From contig KV423985.1 in the NCBI GenBank assembly GCA_001632435.1, forward strand, positions 61,931-125,930: a stretch of 64,000 nt of DNA. The letters run 5' to 3'. Positions within the stretch are counted from its first letter, which is position 1. Each line of letters opens with the position of its first letter. Under the pieces are notes generated by a model. It made no database searches. It was given only the letters and a program-made list of their open reading frames with translations, and was not told where the DNA came from. The DNA comes from Calocera cornea HHB12733 (taxonomy: Eukaryota; Basidiomycota; Dacrymycetes; Dacrymycetales; Dacrymycetaceae). Below, piece after piece: positions 13,169 through 23,647 of this stretch. Both the position numbers and the translations under genes were made by a program.

Positions 13169-13420
13169 GCTCTGCTTCCGTCGGACGACGACCCTAATGA
13201 GCCGGGTGATTGACGGTCTTTTTTTCCTGTATTCTACGACAAATGACACCGCGGGTCGATACTTACTGGGTTACGGTCTATGCCTTCAGCTTTTTCCGCA
13301 TTGGGTGCGGATTTGGGTGGATAGTAGAAGGTTCATCTTATGACATCACTCCCATCTTCGAGTGCCATCCGCGTTCCGAGTTGGTCGTCCTCACTCAAGC
13401 TGATCGCGGAATGATGAGGG

Positions 13421-13706
13421 ATTGGCAATCGGAACAGTCATCATCTACAAATGGGAATACTACGTGATTACGAACCAGACCGGCCGTTGGTTAATGCGGA
13501 GGAAGGCCAACCGTCGCCGCCCCATGGATATCGTTGCTCTCATGATTTGCCAATTCGGAGCAGTCATCCTCTACAAGTGGAAACACTATGTAATTACGGA
13601 CCAGACCGCCGTTGATGAATGCGAAGGAATGCCAATCGTTGTCTTCTCATTGATATCGATACCCACAAAGACATTTCGGCGACGAGCACGGCAAGTTGCT
13701 CTCATG
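13421..13706 (+). repeat. Degenerate direct repeat, two units
   Basis: Unit 1 starts at 13421 and unit 2 near 13546. Both run GCCAAT..CGGA.CAGTCATC.TCTACAA.TGG.A..ACTA.GT.ATTACG..CCAGACC, followed by CCGTTG and AATGCG, and end in GTTGCTCTCATGA. The units differ by scattered substitutions and small gaps. The TACAA.TGGGAATACTACGTGA core also resembles dhc1 exon sequence near 5101. Confidence 0.6.
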
Positions 13707-14414
13707 ATAGCACCATATGTGGTACAGCTCGATTGCTTGTCTCTTACATGCAGTTTGGAAGGGGTCTTCCCATGGGAGTAGTATTGTAGAGATTATGCAG
13801 AGCCTTCAGACAGTATTCGAGATTTTTCGCGCGACGCGGAGCAGTATTGTAGACAGTAACACCAAGTGGATGGAGCAACATCAGAGGCAGGTGGCCACCT
13901 CGGATGTGCGTCGCCACAACCTAGTCAGTCGCTGTGTAACCGCGGACCGAAGGCATACCCGAGCTTGCATTCCAGCGCATAGCCACCGAGGACAGGCCAC
14001 GCTCCCAAACAGGCTCCGTTTACGTGTGACCGACGTCATCTGCCCCAGGGCAGGGTGCAGGCAACGACGTAGCATGTAGGCGCCGACTCTTCTCAAGCGG
14101 GCATCTGAGCCACGGCTCCCCCACCTAGGCCGCACCACTGCTTCCGCTTGGGCGCTCACGTGATAGCATTGCCTCCGCGCATCCACGTGATATTACCACA
14201 GCCACAACCAGGACCCCTCCTCCGCGTTTGCAGAACTTAAATTTTGCTTCACTTCACAAATTGCAATAACACAACATGCTCATAATAAGGAGGCCAAATT
14301 GTTCAAAAGCAGCTACAGAGTTGAAGTGATTTTAAAAGAACAAAATTGGAATAAAAAGAAATTATTTGGGCGCATTTCCACAAGTGGCTGTGCTAGGGTG
14401 CACACAACTGGTAG

Positions 14415-14545
14415 GTGTTAGAGGTCAAGGTACACATGGTTAGGAGTACTGGTTAGGCACAGTTCCACTAACTGTTAGGTTGCTTTGCCCAAACTGTTAG
14501 GGTTAGGGTTGGGGATGGGTTAAGGTTAGGGTAGGGGTTAGGTAG
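14415..14545 (+). repeat. Interstitial telomere-like tract (TTAGGG variants)
   Basis: Between 14497 and 14542 the plus strand reads as tandem TTAGGG units and close variants (TTAGGGTTAGGG, then TTGGGG, ATGGG, TTAAGG, TTAGGG, TAGGGG, TTAGG). Looser GGTTAGG pieces precede it from about 14415. TTAGGG is the telomere repeat of most filamentous fungi. Genes lie on both sides, so this is internal, not a chromosome end. Confidence 0.8.
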
Positions 14546-14928
14546 AATATTATATCTTAAAAGAAGATGGGTTTCACACAATGGAACACATGAAAAGGCC
14601 GAGGTGATAAAGAGTGTCTTTGAACCAGAGAACATGGATGGATACAAGTAGCGATATGTATAAGTATTTCTACCCAAATTGCTTGTCCAAGTTGTGTTTT
14701 TCACTAGATTTGCCCGGAAATGGTGAAGTCGAAAGGTGAATGTCACGTGAGCGGAAGCAATGGTGCGGCCCTTAGGTGGGGGAGCCGTGGAGAAGATCAA
14801 GCGGGCGGGGTGGGCGAAGCTTGCGCCTATTTCTTCGCTGAGCCTGTGTTCCCCGCCCTCTCTACTCCAACTTACCTCTCTCTCGAGCTTTCGCCGCAAC
14901 AACGACCGCAGCAAGCACGCACTCGAGT

Positions 14929-16054
14929 ATGTCCCAGACGTCCCAAACGCCAGGCGATGCCGACAATGTTTACGCGCGTCGGCGCGCAGCCGCATCCAAC
15001 ACGGCCAACGACGCCCTCGCCAAGGCGTCCTCCACCGCCTCTCGGAAGACGGAGGAGGCGAAGCAGGGCTTTGCGCGGATGACCCAGATCGCGGGCGAGG
15101 GTGTGAAGAGCGGTGCTTATTGGTATCCTATCAAGGTCAGTGTTCTCTCAACACTGGACCATCAAGGACCAAAGGCTAACAGGATGTATGCGCACAGGGC
15201 ATCTTCTACCTCCTCGCGCACCCCTCCCTCCTCCGCCCCCTAATCCCCACAATAGCCCTCTCCGTCTTCGTCTCCCTCATCATAACAATGTCCATCTTCG
15301 CCGCGCTTTACCTACCCACAGCGGGCGTGCTGTCCATCTTCAACGGACCCGTCGGCTTTGTGAGCGCGGTGACGGTGCTGCTGAGCTTCTCGGGCACGGT
15401 GGTGAATGCCCTGGCGAGGAGCTTGTGGCTTCAGGGCGCTCTTGAGGGGGTGTTCGACCAGGTGCGCCGCTTCCATTCTCATCTTCACCCTTGTTTCCCA
15501 TCACTAACCGGTGTCCCAGGTGCTGATGGAACACGACCTCGACTCGCTCGTCTCCCGCGGCCGAGAAATCAAGAAGACCTCCACAGGCAAGCGACTCGGT
15601 GCAGCGCTCACGCGTCCCCTTGCGCGCTTCTCGCCCCAAGCAGTCATCCGCTACGTCCTCTCGATCCCGCTCAACCTCATCCCGCTCGTTGGTACCGTGT
15701 TCTTCATCCTGTACAACGGGGTGCGCGGCGGGCCCGGCTGGCATGACCGGTACTTCCAGCTGAAGAAGTTCGACAAAGACCAGAAGGCCGCGTTCATCCA
15801 CGCGCGGAGAGGCGCTTACTCGAGGTATGCTGCTCCTCTTTCCCACTTACCACTTCCCTGGATGGCAGCTGATGCTCGGTGGCAGCTTCGGCGCTACGGC
15901 CCTCGCGCTCAATATGGTCCCCCTTGCGAGTTTGTTCCTCACCTTCACGAGCGAAGTGGGCGCGGCGCTATGGGCGTGCGACGAGGAGAAGCGCGGGGGG
16001 CTCGTCGGCAGGATGGACGAGGGCGCGGGTGCGGTGCACCGGAGTGACAAGTGA
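14929..16054 (+). CDS. EI24/Rrt8-like multi-pass membrane protein
   Basis: Four exons (14929-15135, 15198-15461, 15520-15824, 15886-16054) give 314 residues. A helical, Ala-rich N-terminus of about 60 residues is followed by AYWYPIKGIFYLLAHPSLLRP. A membrane pair comes next, then NALARSLWLQGALE, then RFSPQAVIRYVLSIPLNLIPLVG, GGPGWHDRYFQLK, and a last hydrophobic stretch before SEVGAALWACDEEK. This series is typical of the fungal EI24-domain proteins related to yeast Rrt8/Lds proteins (lipid droplet and outer spore wall). The biochemical role is not established for the family; an ER or lipid-droplet membrane location is an inference. Intron sizes are 58-62 bp. Confidence 0.85.
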
Positions 16055-16524
16055 TTCAATGCCGAGCTCGAAGCGGCGTTGGGTAATCCTAATTATTGTC
16101 TGGTTTGGTTTGTGAATCGTGTGAGACGTTGTATATAGCTCTGTTCTGTACTGGCCAATACCAACAAAACCCCGCAAGTCCGAGATCCCCGTACAGGCCC
16201 TGCCTGCCGCGCTGGAATCTTGATGACGGCGCATATATTATCCTTTCGGGAGGTGGGCTTGCCTTTTCCGCCTTCTCTACGGCTCCACTACTACCCGGCC
16301 CCGAACTGACCTCCGAGGTCGGCCCTGACTCGATAGGAGGACAGCGCCGGCACGCTCCATTCTTGGCCAATTCCTCGGCATCCAGGACGTCCTGTAGATA
16401 TGTACAGGATGTGTGCTCCGTGCCAGCTTCGGCCGTATATCTTGCACTAGCGCCTTCCTCCTCTGTCCCTCCTCCAGCTAGTCTCAAACTTACTACGTAC
16501 CCCAAGCTCTGAACAGTGTGCGGA
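16055..16524. other. Intergenic, 470 bp
   Basis: Holds the 3' flank of the EI24 gene and the promoter of the reductase gene. No specific site was recognised. Confidence 0.5.
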
Positions 16525-17592
16525 ATGCAGGACCAGAAACCGGTGGTGCTCATCACGGGCTGCTCGGCAGGCGGGATCGGGTATGCGCTGTATGTACTCG
16601 TCCCTCTTCCCTGCCCTCCTCCCTCTGGCGCTGCCCAACTCGAACTGACGCGCCTTACTTTCATATAACAGATGCGAAGCCTGGTCCCCCCACGCCTCTA
16701 CCGTCTACGCCACCTCCCGTCGGCTCTCCAGCATGTCGCCCTTCCCCACGGGTAACATCAAAGTGCTCGAGCTGGATGTGAGCAGCGAGGAGAGCGTCGT
16801 GGCCGCTGTGGAGGAGGTGTTGAGAGCGGAGGGGCGGGTCGATGTGGCGGTTAGTAACGCGGGGGGGATGAGTGTTGGTGCGTCGTTTTCGCCCGGCGGC
16901 CTCGCCTTCGTATATGCATGAGCGTATGCTGACGCGAGCAGGACCAATCCTCGACGCCGACCTGCAGGAGATACAGCGCAGCTTCGACACGAACGTGTTC
17001 GGCATGCACCGGCTAGCGAGGGCCGTCATCCCAGGGATGATCGAGCGGAAGCACGGCCTGTTCGTCGTTGTCTCGAGTATCACTGCACTTGTCCCCGGGT
17101 GCGTCCTCCAGCTCTGCATTGTCCGCGCGGCTTGTCATCGCTGACCACGACAGCAGACCATGGCACGGCATCTACTCAGCGGGGAAAGCCGCCCTGCTCA
17201 ACTATGCCGAAACGCTCGACATGGAGTGCCGCCCGCTCGGAGTGCGCGTGCAGACACTCATCCCGGGCGCAGTCCGCTCTCGGATCTCCACCAACGAAAT
17301 GCTCCGCTGGCCGGGGCTCTCCCCCACCTCCCCCTGGGCACCGTGGGAGTCCGCCGTCCGCGCGCGCATCACCTTCTCCCAGCAGGAAGGGGTGTCGATG
17401 GACACGCGCGAGTTTGCGGATCGGGCAGTGGTGGGGATGAGGAGGAAGTGGGGCTGGAGAGCGCTGGGAGCGAGGGTGCTGGGTGGGGGTGGGAGCTTGA
17501 TCTACTGGGTGCTGAGCTGCTTGCCAAGGAGCTGGGCGTTGGCGGTCGTTTGGTGGAATCAGGGGGGGACACTGGAGGTGAAGCGGGCATGA
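16525..17592 (+). CDS. Short-chain dehydrogenase/reductase, Ayr1-like
   Basis: Four exons (16525-16589, 16672-16877, 16942-17098, 17157-17592) give 287 residues. The N-terminus has the nucleotide-binding TGCSAGGIG loop at residues 11-19. ELDVSS is the adenine-side motif, and SNAGG and NVFGMHR belong to the Rossmann core. The active site is the Ser of VVVSSITAL with the YSAGK pair (Tyr about 149, Lys about 153). The arrangement resembles yeast Ayr1, the NADPH-dependent 1-acyl-dihydroxyacetone-phosphate reductase, and related fungal SDRs. The C-terminus (SLIYWVLSCLPRSWALAVVWW) is hydrophobic and may anchor the protein to a membrane or lipid droplet. The substrate is not proven. It lies head-to-tail with the amidases, but no shared pathway is evident. 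Confidence 0.85.
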
Positions 17593-17898
17593 GTGTAGTG
17601 CAGGGCGATGGGCGAGGGTGCGATATATATCACATCTGCGCTCCCGAGGCTAATACTTAGTTCTGGTTGTTCTTGGTCCCTGATCTGTTCTACATTGTGC
17701 GATTCATTTCGTTTCAGACCAGACTCCCTTCCCCGGGTCATTCAAACCCGACCGCATGTCCGGAATAACCCCGTACCCGGAACCGAGCACTTCCCCAGAT
17801 AAGGGATTTCCCAACCGGGTTGCATTCCGGTGCAGTCCCTTGCTTTCTGCGCGTTGCTTCTGCGCACGCCCAGCTGGTAACTCAAGCTGCAAGCGAAA
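17593..17898. other. Intergenic, 306 bp
   Basis: Spacer between the reductase stop and the first amidase ATG. CGTACCCGG-like GC patches are present, but no specific site can be named. Confidence 0.4.
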
Positions 17899-19949
17899 AT
17901 GTCGCTGCCTCAGTATGCCCGGGCTGCTCTTCTTTCCCAAGGGATGATCGGCTACGCCTCTGACGATAAACGCGGCCTTGTCCCGACTTTGAAGCCACAG
18001 CACCGCCGTCGGCCTCTGCTGGCCCGTGCCGCGTTCTTGGGCTTGGCTGCTTTCGCTTTGATCGTTTTTGCTCTGGGCGGGACAGCCGCGTTTGGAAGTC
18101 CCGAGCTGCCAGACTTGCTTGATGCGTCTATTGCAGAGCTGCAGGCCGGGCTCGAGAAAGGCGACTTTACCAGTGTCGACCTTGTCAAGGTACGTCCAGC
18201 ACCCGTGGGCAGTCATGTCGCTTATATATCCGCACTAGGCGTACCTCGCGCGCATAGAAGAAGTGAACCTCCGCGGCCCCACCCTCCGCGCAGTCCTCGA
18301 GACGAACCCTGTCGCCCTCTCCCAAGCTGCCGCGCTCGACTGGGAGCGCACACTATACGGCCCTCGCTCGGCACTGCACGGCATCCCCATCATCGTCAAG
18401 GACAACATCGCGACCCTCGCGTCGGAGGGGATGAACACCACCGCGGGGTCCTACGCGCTGTTGGGGTCGATTGTGCCCGGTGACGCGACTGTGGTCGAGA
18501 AACTGAGGAAGAAAGGCGCGATCATACTGGGGAAGGCGAACCTTTCCGAGTTCTCCCATGCGAAGGGCGAGCTCGCGTCGGGTTGGTCGGCCAGGGGTGG
18601 ACAGTGCACAAACCCGTACTACCCGATGGCTGACCCGTGCGGCTCTTCTGCCGGCTCCGGCGTCGTGAGCGCGATCGGACTCGCCGCTGCCGCCCTCGGC
18701 ACCGAGACGGATGGCAGCATCGTGTGCCCCAGCCAGCATAGTAATCTTGTGGGCGTCAAACCGACGGTGGGACTGACAAGTCGGTGGGGCGGTATGTCTT
18801 CTTTCTGGTTCAGCTACAGCGGTCTGATCCTGTTCGTAGTAATTCCTATCTCGGAGCATCAAGACACCATCGGCCCAATGACGCGCTGGGTATCCGACGC
18901 TGCCTCAATCCTGAGCATCATGTCTGGCCGCGATTCGCGTGACAACTACACACTCGCCGCTCCAGCCCTAGTTCCCGACTATAGCAAAGCGCTCGACCCA
19001 TATGCACTGAAAGGCGCTCGGATCGGTGTTCCACGAAAGGCATTCATGGAGTCCAACTATACCGGTACGGATGAGTCCGTGCACGAGGTGTTCGAGCATG
19101 CGATAGAGGTCATAAAGCAGCTCGGTGCTGAGATTATTGATCCTGCCGATCTTCCCAGTGCCTACGACATAATGCAGAGCAAGAGGGAGCATACCATCGG
19201 AAGCACCGACATGAAGATCGACATGAATCGGTATCTTGCCAACCTGGTAGAAGTACCCACTGGTGTTAGAACGTTGAAGGAGCTTATCAAGTGGAACGAC
19301 GAGCACGCTGATCTGGAGCTCCCCACCAATTATACCAGCCAATCTAGGTCATCCTGTTATCCTGTCGGCAGGGCAAGTACTAATCTGTTCCAGTCTCATC
19401 GCCGCGCAGGCAACTACCGGTTTCAACGCGACCTACTACGAGGCGCTTTTCGAGGACTACAAGATGGGCAGGGAAGACGGTATCGACTACGCTCTCAAGA
19501 CGTATAAACTCGATGCATTGATCCTGCCCAGCACAGGTACGCGGATATCACTCGCGTTGCCAACGATTGACTGACGTTCCACAGGGAGGACTACACAACC
19601 CGCCGCCATCGCCGGTTATCCCATCATCACTGTTCCGCTGGGTTTCTATCCCCAAAACGTAACCATCCAGGCATCCGGGCCAGTCACAGTCTACCCTGCA
19701 CCCGGCGTGCCATTCGGACTGAGTTTCCTGGGCACGGAATACAGCGAGTATACCCTCATGGGATATGCATACGCGTTCGAGCGGAAGACGATGACTCGAT
19801 TGGCGGCCAAGCCGTATGCAATCCCACAAACACAGCTGGCAGAATTCGTTGCTTCTCGAAGCGCGCGGACCCGTCGTGCCCTCCGTGTCACGCTCAAGCA
19901 GGCGCTGGCTCCCCTTCGCTTCCTCTTTGCTGTTTGTCCGTCTCTCTAG
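17899..19949 (+). CDS. Amidase-signature enzyme A, with N-terminal membrane anchor
   Basis: Five exons (17899-18189, 18239-18791, 18840-19347, 19394-19536, 19585-19949) give 619 residues. Residues 1-40 are basic, followed by a membrane segment (ARAAFLGLAAFALIVFALGG) that would act as a signal anchor. The amidase-signature fold follows with its Ser-Ser-Lys triad: Lys in IPIIVKDNIAT (about 150), Ser in DPCGSSAGSG (about 232) and Ser in GTETDGSIVCPS (about 256). Later conserved blocks are IPISEHQDTIGPM, DALILPST and PIITVPLGFYP. These enzymes hydrolyse carboxamides; the natural substrate is unknown. N-glycosylation sequons are frequent (NTTAG, NYTG, NATYY). The 48-bp intron at 18792-18839 is a multiple of three without a stop and could be retained. 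It is paralogous to the next gene. Confidence 0.9.
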
Positions 19950-20304
19950 ATATATGCGGCTACTGTAAGTGCCGTCCCGATATGCGTCTCGAATGCGAGT
20001 GCTTCAGATGATTTACAGCCACTATTACAACGTTTAGTCGGCGCACCCCGATTGGTGCCAGATAAGACATCCGTCGTGATCCCTGTCCACAAAAACTACT
20101 TGCTGGCAGAACGCGTAATCCCTTGTGCCCTTTCAGCATTGTCTTTCGTCGACGTCCGCGCGTTATCCTGTCTACCGAAGTTTGCTTCTGCACTCATTAC
20201 CTAAGAAGGTCACAGCCTCTGAGCGAGATGGAAGAGCGAGCCGTGGGATATAAATGTGATTACAATGCTGTCAACCATCGTGCTGGACGTTGTGCACTGT
20301 GTCG
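19950..20304. other. Intergenic spacer between the amidase pair, 355 bp
   Basis: Contains a TATA box (20249-20254) close to the second amidase start. No other element was recognised. Confidence 0.5.
20249..20254 (+). promoter_or_regulatory. TATA box of amidase B
   Basis: TATAAA about 50 bp before the ATG at 20305, a short but plausible spacing. Confidence 0.45.
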
Positions 20305-22231
20305 ATGGCTGCCCTCGCCCTTCTGCTTGTCGTCTACCTCACTCTGGTCAATGCCTGGCCTTTGCCCGATCTCATGCAAGCGACCTTTGTCGAGCTGCAA
20401 GACGGTTTGGACTATGGCGACTTCACCAGCGTTGATCTTGTGACAGCCTATTTTCAACGCATACAAGAAGTCAACTTGGAGGGACCTGCCCTCCGAGCTG
20501 TTATTGAGACCAATCCATCTGCTCTTGCTCAAGCCGCCGAGTTGGACTGGGAGCGCCAGGTCTATGGCAAGCGCAGCCCACTTCATGGACTTCCTATTAT
20601 TGTGAAGGACAACATCGCAACTATGGCGTCGGAGGGAATGAACACGACAGCCGGCAGCTACGCGTTGCTCGGTTCGATCGTCCCTGGAGACTCGACGGTC
20701 GCTGAGAAGCTTCGTCGAGCTGGCGCAATCATTCTGGGAAAAGCGAACTTGGTAAGGCATAAACTTACCCTAGTGCACTTGGCGCTGACATGTACAGTCC
20801 GAATGGGCTCACTTCCGCGGTAATCTCGCATCCGGATGGTCAGGTCGCGGAGGTCAATGCACCAACCCGTACTACCCCAATGCAGACCCGTGTGGCTCGT
20901 CGTCTGGTTCTGGCGTCTCTAGTGCTATAGGTCTCGCTGCCGGTGCTCTGGGAAGTGAGACGGATGGAAGCATTGTATGTCCCAGCAATCAGAACAATCT
21001 AGTCGGGATCAAGCCGAGTGTTGGCTTGGTGAGCCGGTCGGGCGGTGTGTGTAAACCGAAGTTGTGGAAACTGAATCTGACCTTCGCCTGTCAGTCATTC
21101 CCATCTCCGAACATCAGGACACAGTCGGTCCTATGACTCGGTGGGTAGCCGATGCTGCTGCACTTCTGACTGTTATCGCTGGCTGGGATGTGCGAGACAA
21201 CTACACTCTTGCGGCACCCGCTCTCGTGCCGGATTACACAACAGCACTGAACTCGAAAGCCCTTCAAGGCGCTCGCATTGGCGTTCCGCGACTCGTGTTC
21301 GACCAAGACAACTATACCGGCAATGATCCGTATGTGAACGTGGTATTCAACGAGGCGATTGAAACGCTCAAGGGCCTGGGCGCAACCATTGTTGATCCGG
21401 CGGATCTTCCGAGCGCACTGGAGATCACAATGAGCAACAATGAGACAATCGTTCTGGACACGGACTTCAAGGTATACATTGAACAACGACGTGTCGCGCC
21501 ACGCTCATAATAATGTACGACAGATTGACCTCAATCGGTATCTCGCGAATCTGGTGGAGGTACCCACAGGAGTTCGTACACTGGCCGATCTGATCTTGTT
21601 CAACGAGCAAAACGCTGGGCTTGGTTCGTCTCGCTCATGCTAAATCAACCTCCTCATACAGATCATTGACGTTTTCGCAGAGTTGCCAACGAACTACAGC
21701 GACCAGTCAATGTAAGTTGGAGACCTGGCCAGAGACGCGCGTTGCTTACGTGCGTCAGCTTCATTGAGGCGGAAGCCACCACTGGGTTCAACTCGTCCTA
21801 CTATACCGCATTATACGACGATTACGCTCTTGGTCGTACAAATGGCATTGACGCGGCTCTCAAGGAATACAACCTTGACGCCTTGATCATGCCCAGTCCG
21901 GGTATGTCACCATCCGCGCATAGAGACCGGACCTGACCAGGTCAAAGGGTACACCACGGTTCCCGCAGCGATCGCCGGATACCCAATCATCACTGTCCCG
22001 CTTGGTTTCTATCCGCCGAACGTGACGATCCAGTCCGCCGGACCCGTCACCGTTTATCCCGCGCCAGGGGTGCCATTTGGTCTCGCATTCCTCGGAACAC
22101 AATTCAGCGAGTACAAGCTCGTCGGCTATGCGTATGCGTATGAGCAGCAAACGATGACGAGGCTACAAGGCAAACCCTATGCAGTTCCCCAGACACAGCT
22201 GGCAGACATCGTATCGCCCAATCCAAATTAA
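20305..22231 (+). CDS. Amidase-signature enzyme B, predicted secreted
   Basis: Seven exons (20305-20751, 20798-21044, 21095-21471, 21524-21623, 21681-21711, 21759-21901, 21948-22231) give 542 residues. It starts with a short cleavable-type signal peptide (MAALALLLVVYLTLVNA) in place of the anchor of its neighbour. The triad is intact: Lys in LPIIVKDNIAT (about 100), Ser in DPCGSSSGSG (about 181) and Ser in GSETDGSIVCPS (about 206). The rest aligns throughout with amidase A, including DQSIFIEAEATTGF and GYPIITVPLGFYP. It has a 31-nt exon (21681-21711), and the last intron ends in AAAG. Three introns are shared with amidase A in place and phase; three are unique. The pair arose by tandem duplication. 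The substrate is unknown. Confidence 0.9.
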
Positions 22232-22656
22232 CGGAGTTCATTGTTGTGTAGTTAGCAGTAGCACACGTTCGCAAATTAGAAGTTCCTGTGGCGCTACAGG
22301 GAAGATGGAGTGTGTCATTGACGTAAACAGAAGTCGCAAGTGGACCTAAGGTTAGATCTATAGGCAAATAAGAATGTCAACACATGTACGGAGAAGCCAG
22401 AATAGGGGAGAAGGATCAGCTTGTCAATTAAGTCATAGATGCAGACGTGCTGCCCGTAGGCATCCAGAGGTCCACCCTCGGCTAAGAGGTGCCATTGTGG
22501 TCGAGATCGACACTCATCAGGTATAAAAGCGGATTGGGCCAGGACTCACGTATGTTTCAAGAGATCACATTGCAAGATATAGAGCGATGATAGGCGCACA
22601 AAACGGCCTTAAGGGGTAGGTTGCGACACTAAGAGACATGTCAGTTCATTGTCAGT
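22232..22656. other. Convergent intergenic region, 425 bp
   Basis: Lies between the convergent amidase B and BTB genes. A short extra 3' exon of the BTB gene may lie near 22640-22570, because a GTGCGT donor precedes its stop. Nothing else was seen. Confidence 0.4.
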
Positions 22657-23647
22657 TTAAGTCAGGAGCCACGCACCTGAAAGCTCTTCTATCCTCTTGG
22701 TAAGGGACGAGAAGTAGCGATTGAAGCCGTCGTTGATCTTCTTGTCTTCCCCAGCTGGATTGCATTCCACACAGCGCTCCAAACCTGTCTGCGTAATAGC
22801 ATCCACGATCAGACTCATTCGGAAAAGCTCTTCCATCGAGATCTGGATGTTCTTGGCAACCTCAGCACGGAGAAGGACGATGTACATTTCAGTCCAATGA
22901 GCTTTGGAGCAGGTCGTGCACTTCGGCGCGGTTGGCGACAATTGAGCTGCCCAGTCGCGGACCACCGCATCCCTCTTCATGTGCATTTGTAGAAGCTCGA
23001 TAAGACGCGGGCTTGGCATTGACTCGAACTCTTTGAGCTGTTCGAGGTTGGACAACAAATCGACGTTCAAGCTTTGGCGAGCGGCAAGGTCACGTTCCTT
23101 TCCGAGATTGAAGCGAGTGGCGACGGCATAGGCGCGGAGTGGATCTCCGTTGATGAAGGCATTGAAGTGAGCCTGTAGACCATTGAGCGCGTTGCGTACC
23201 CGAAACAACTTTGCAGCAGCGTAGCAGTCTTGCCACTGGAAGAGAGAGGGGATAATCGGAGTCGGCATCGAGTACGCGAAATGCAGCAAGATGTCGACGA
23301 TCGTTGGACTGAGAGGAACATCTACCCATAAGGAGAGATCGCCTTCGCACTCGTCTGCTGCCAGTACGATATCCTTGAAGCCGCCATCGAGGTCGATAAG
23401 GAGGACCCGGTGCACATGGAAGAGCATGATATCCTGACCATCGATGGCGCGTAGGGTCAACGTCGAGGTCGCGAAGTTGAATATTGGCGAGCGCGGCTCG
23501 GCCAGAAGCATATCAGAATTGTCCGTGGCAGGAGAGTCTTGCAGGAGCTCATCATCGTTGTGGGAAGTAGCGAAAGATGCCTGTGTGATAGGTAAGTGCA
23601 CTGGAAATGGAGACGAGTGACTGTAACCGTACGCTGTCGTCCGACAT
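22657..23647 (-). CDS. BTB/POZ-domain protein of basidiomycete type
   Basis: A 15-nt first exon (23647-23633, reading MSDDS), a 52-bp intron and a long exon (23580-22657) give 312 residues. The N-terminal third has BTB features. IFNFATSTLTLRAIDGQDIMLFHVHRVLL is the strand-strand-helix with the conserved His before a Leu. Then come a hydrophobic strand (LSLWVDVPLSPTIVDILLHFAY) and a Trp-containing helical region reading LFQWQDCYAAAKLFRVRNAL. The C-terminal half is helical with a Cys pair (CTTCSKAHW) and CVECNP. Large families of such BTB proteins occur in agaricomycetes with largely unknown function, perhaps as adaptors. The stop may be read past, if the GTGCGT donor just before it is used. 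Confidence 0.75.

Larger units (their letters stand above)
13169..14928. other. 1.8-kb intergenic region with repeats
   Basis: No gene was recognised. The region holds the degenerate direct repeat at 13421-13706 and the telomere-like tract at 14415-14545, listed separately. From about 14250 to 14660 the DNA is clearly more AT-rich than the flanking genes. Confidence 0.5.
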
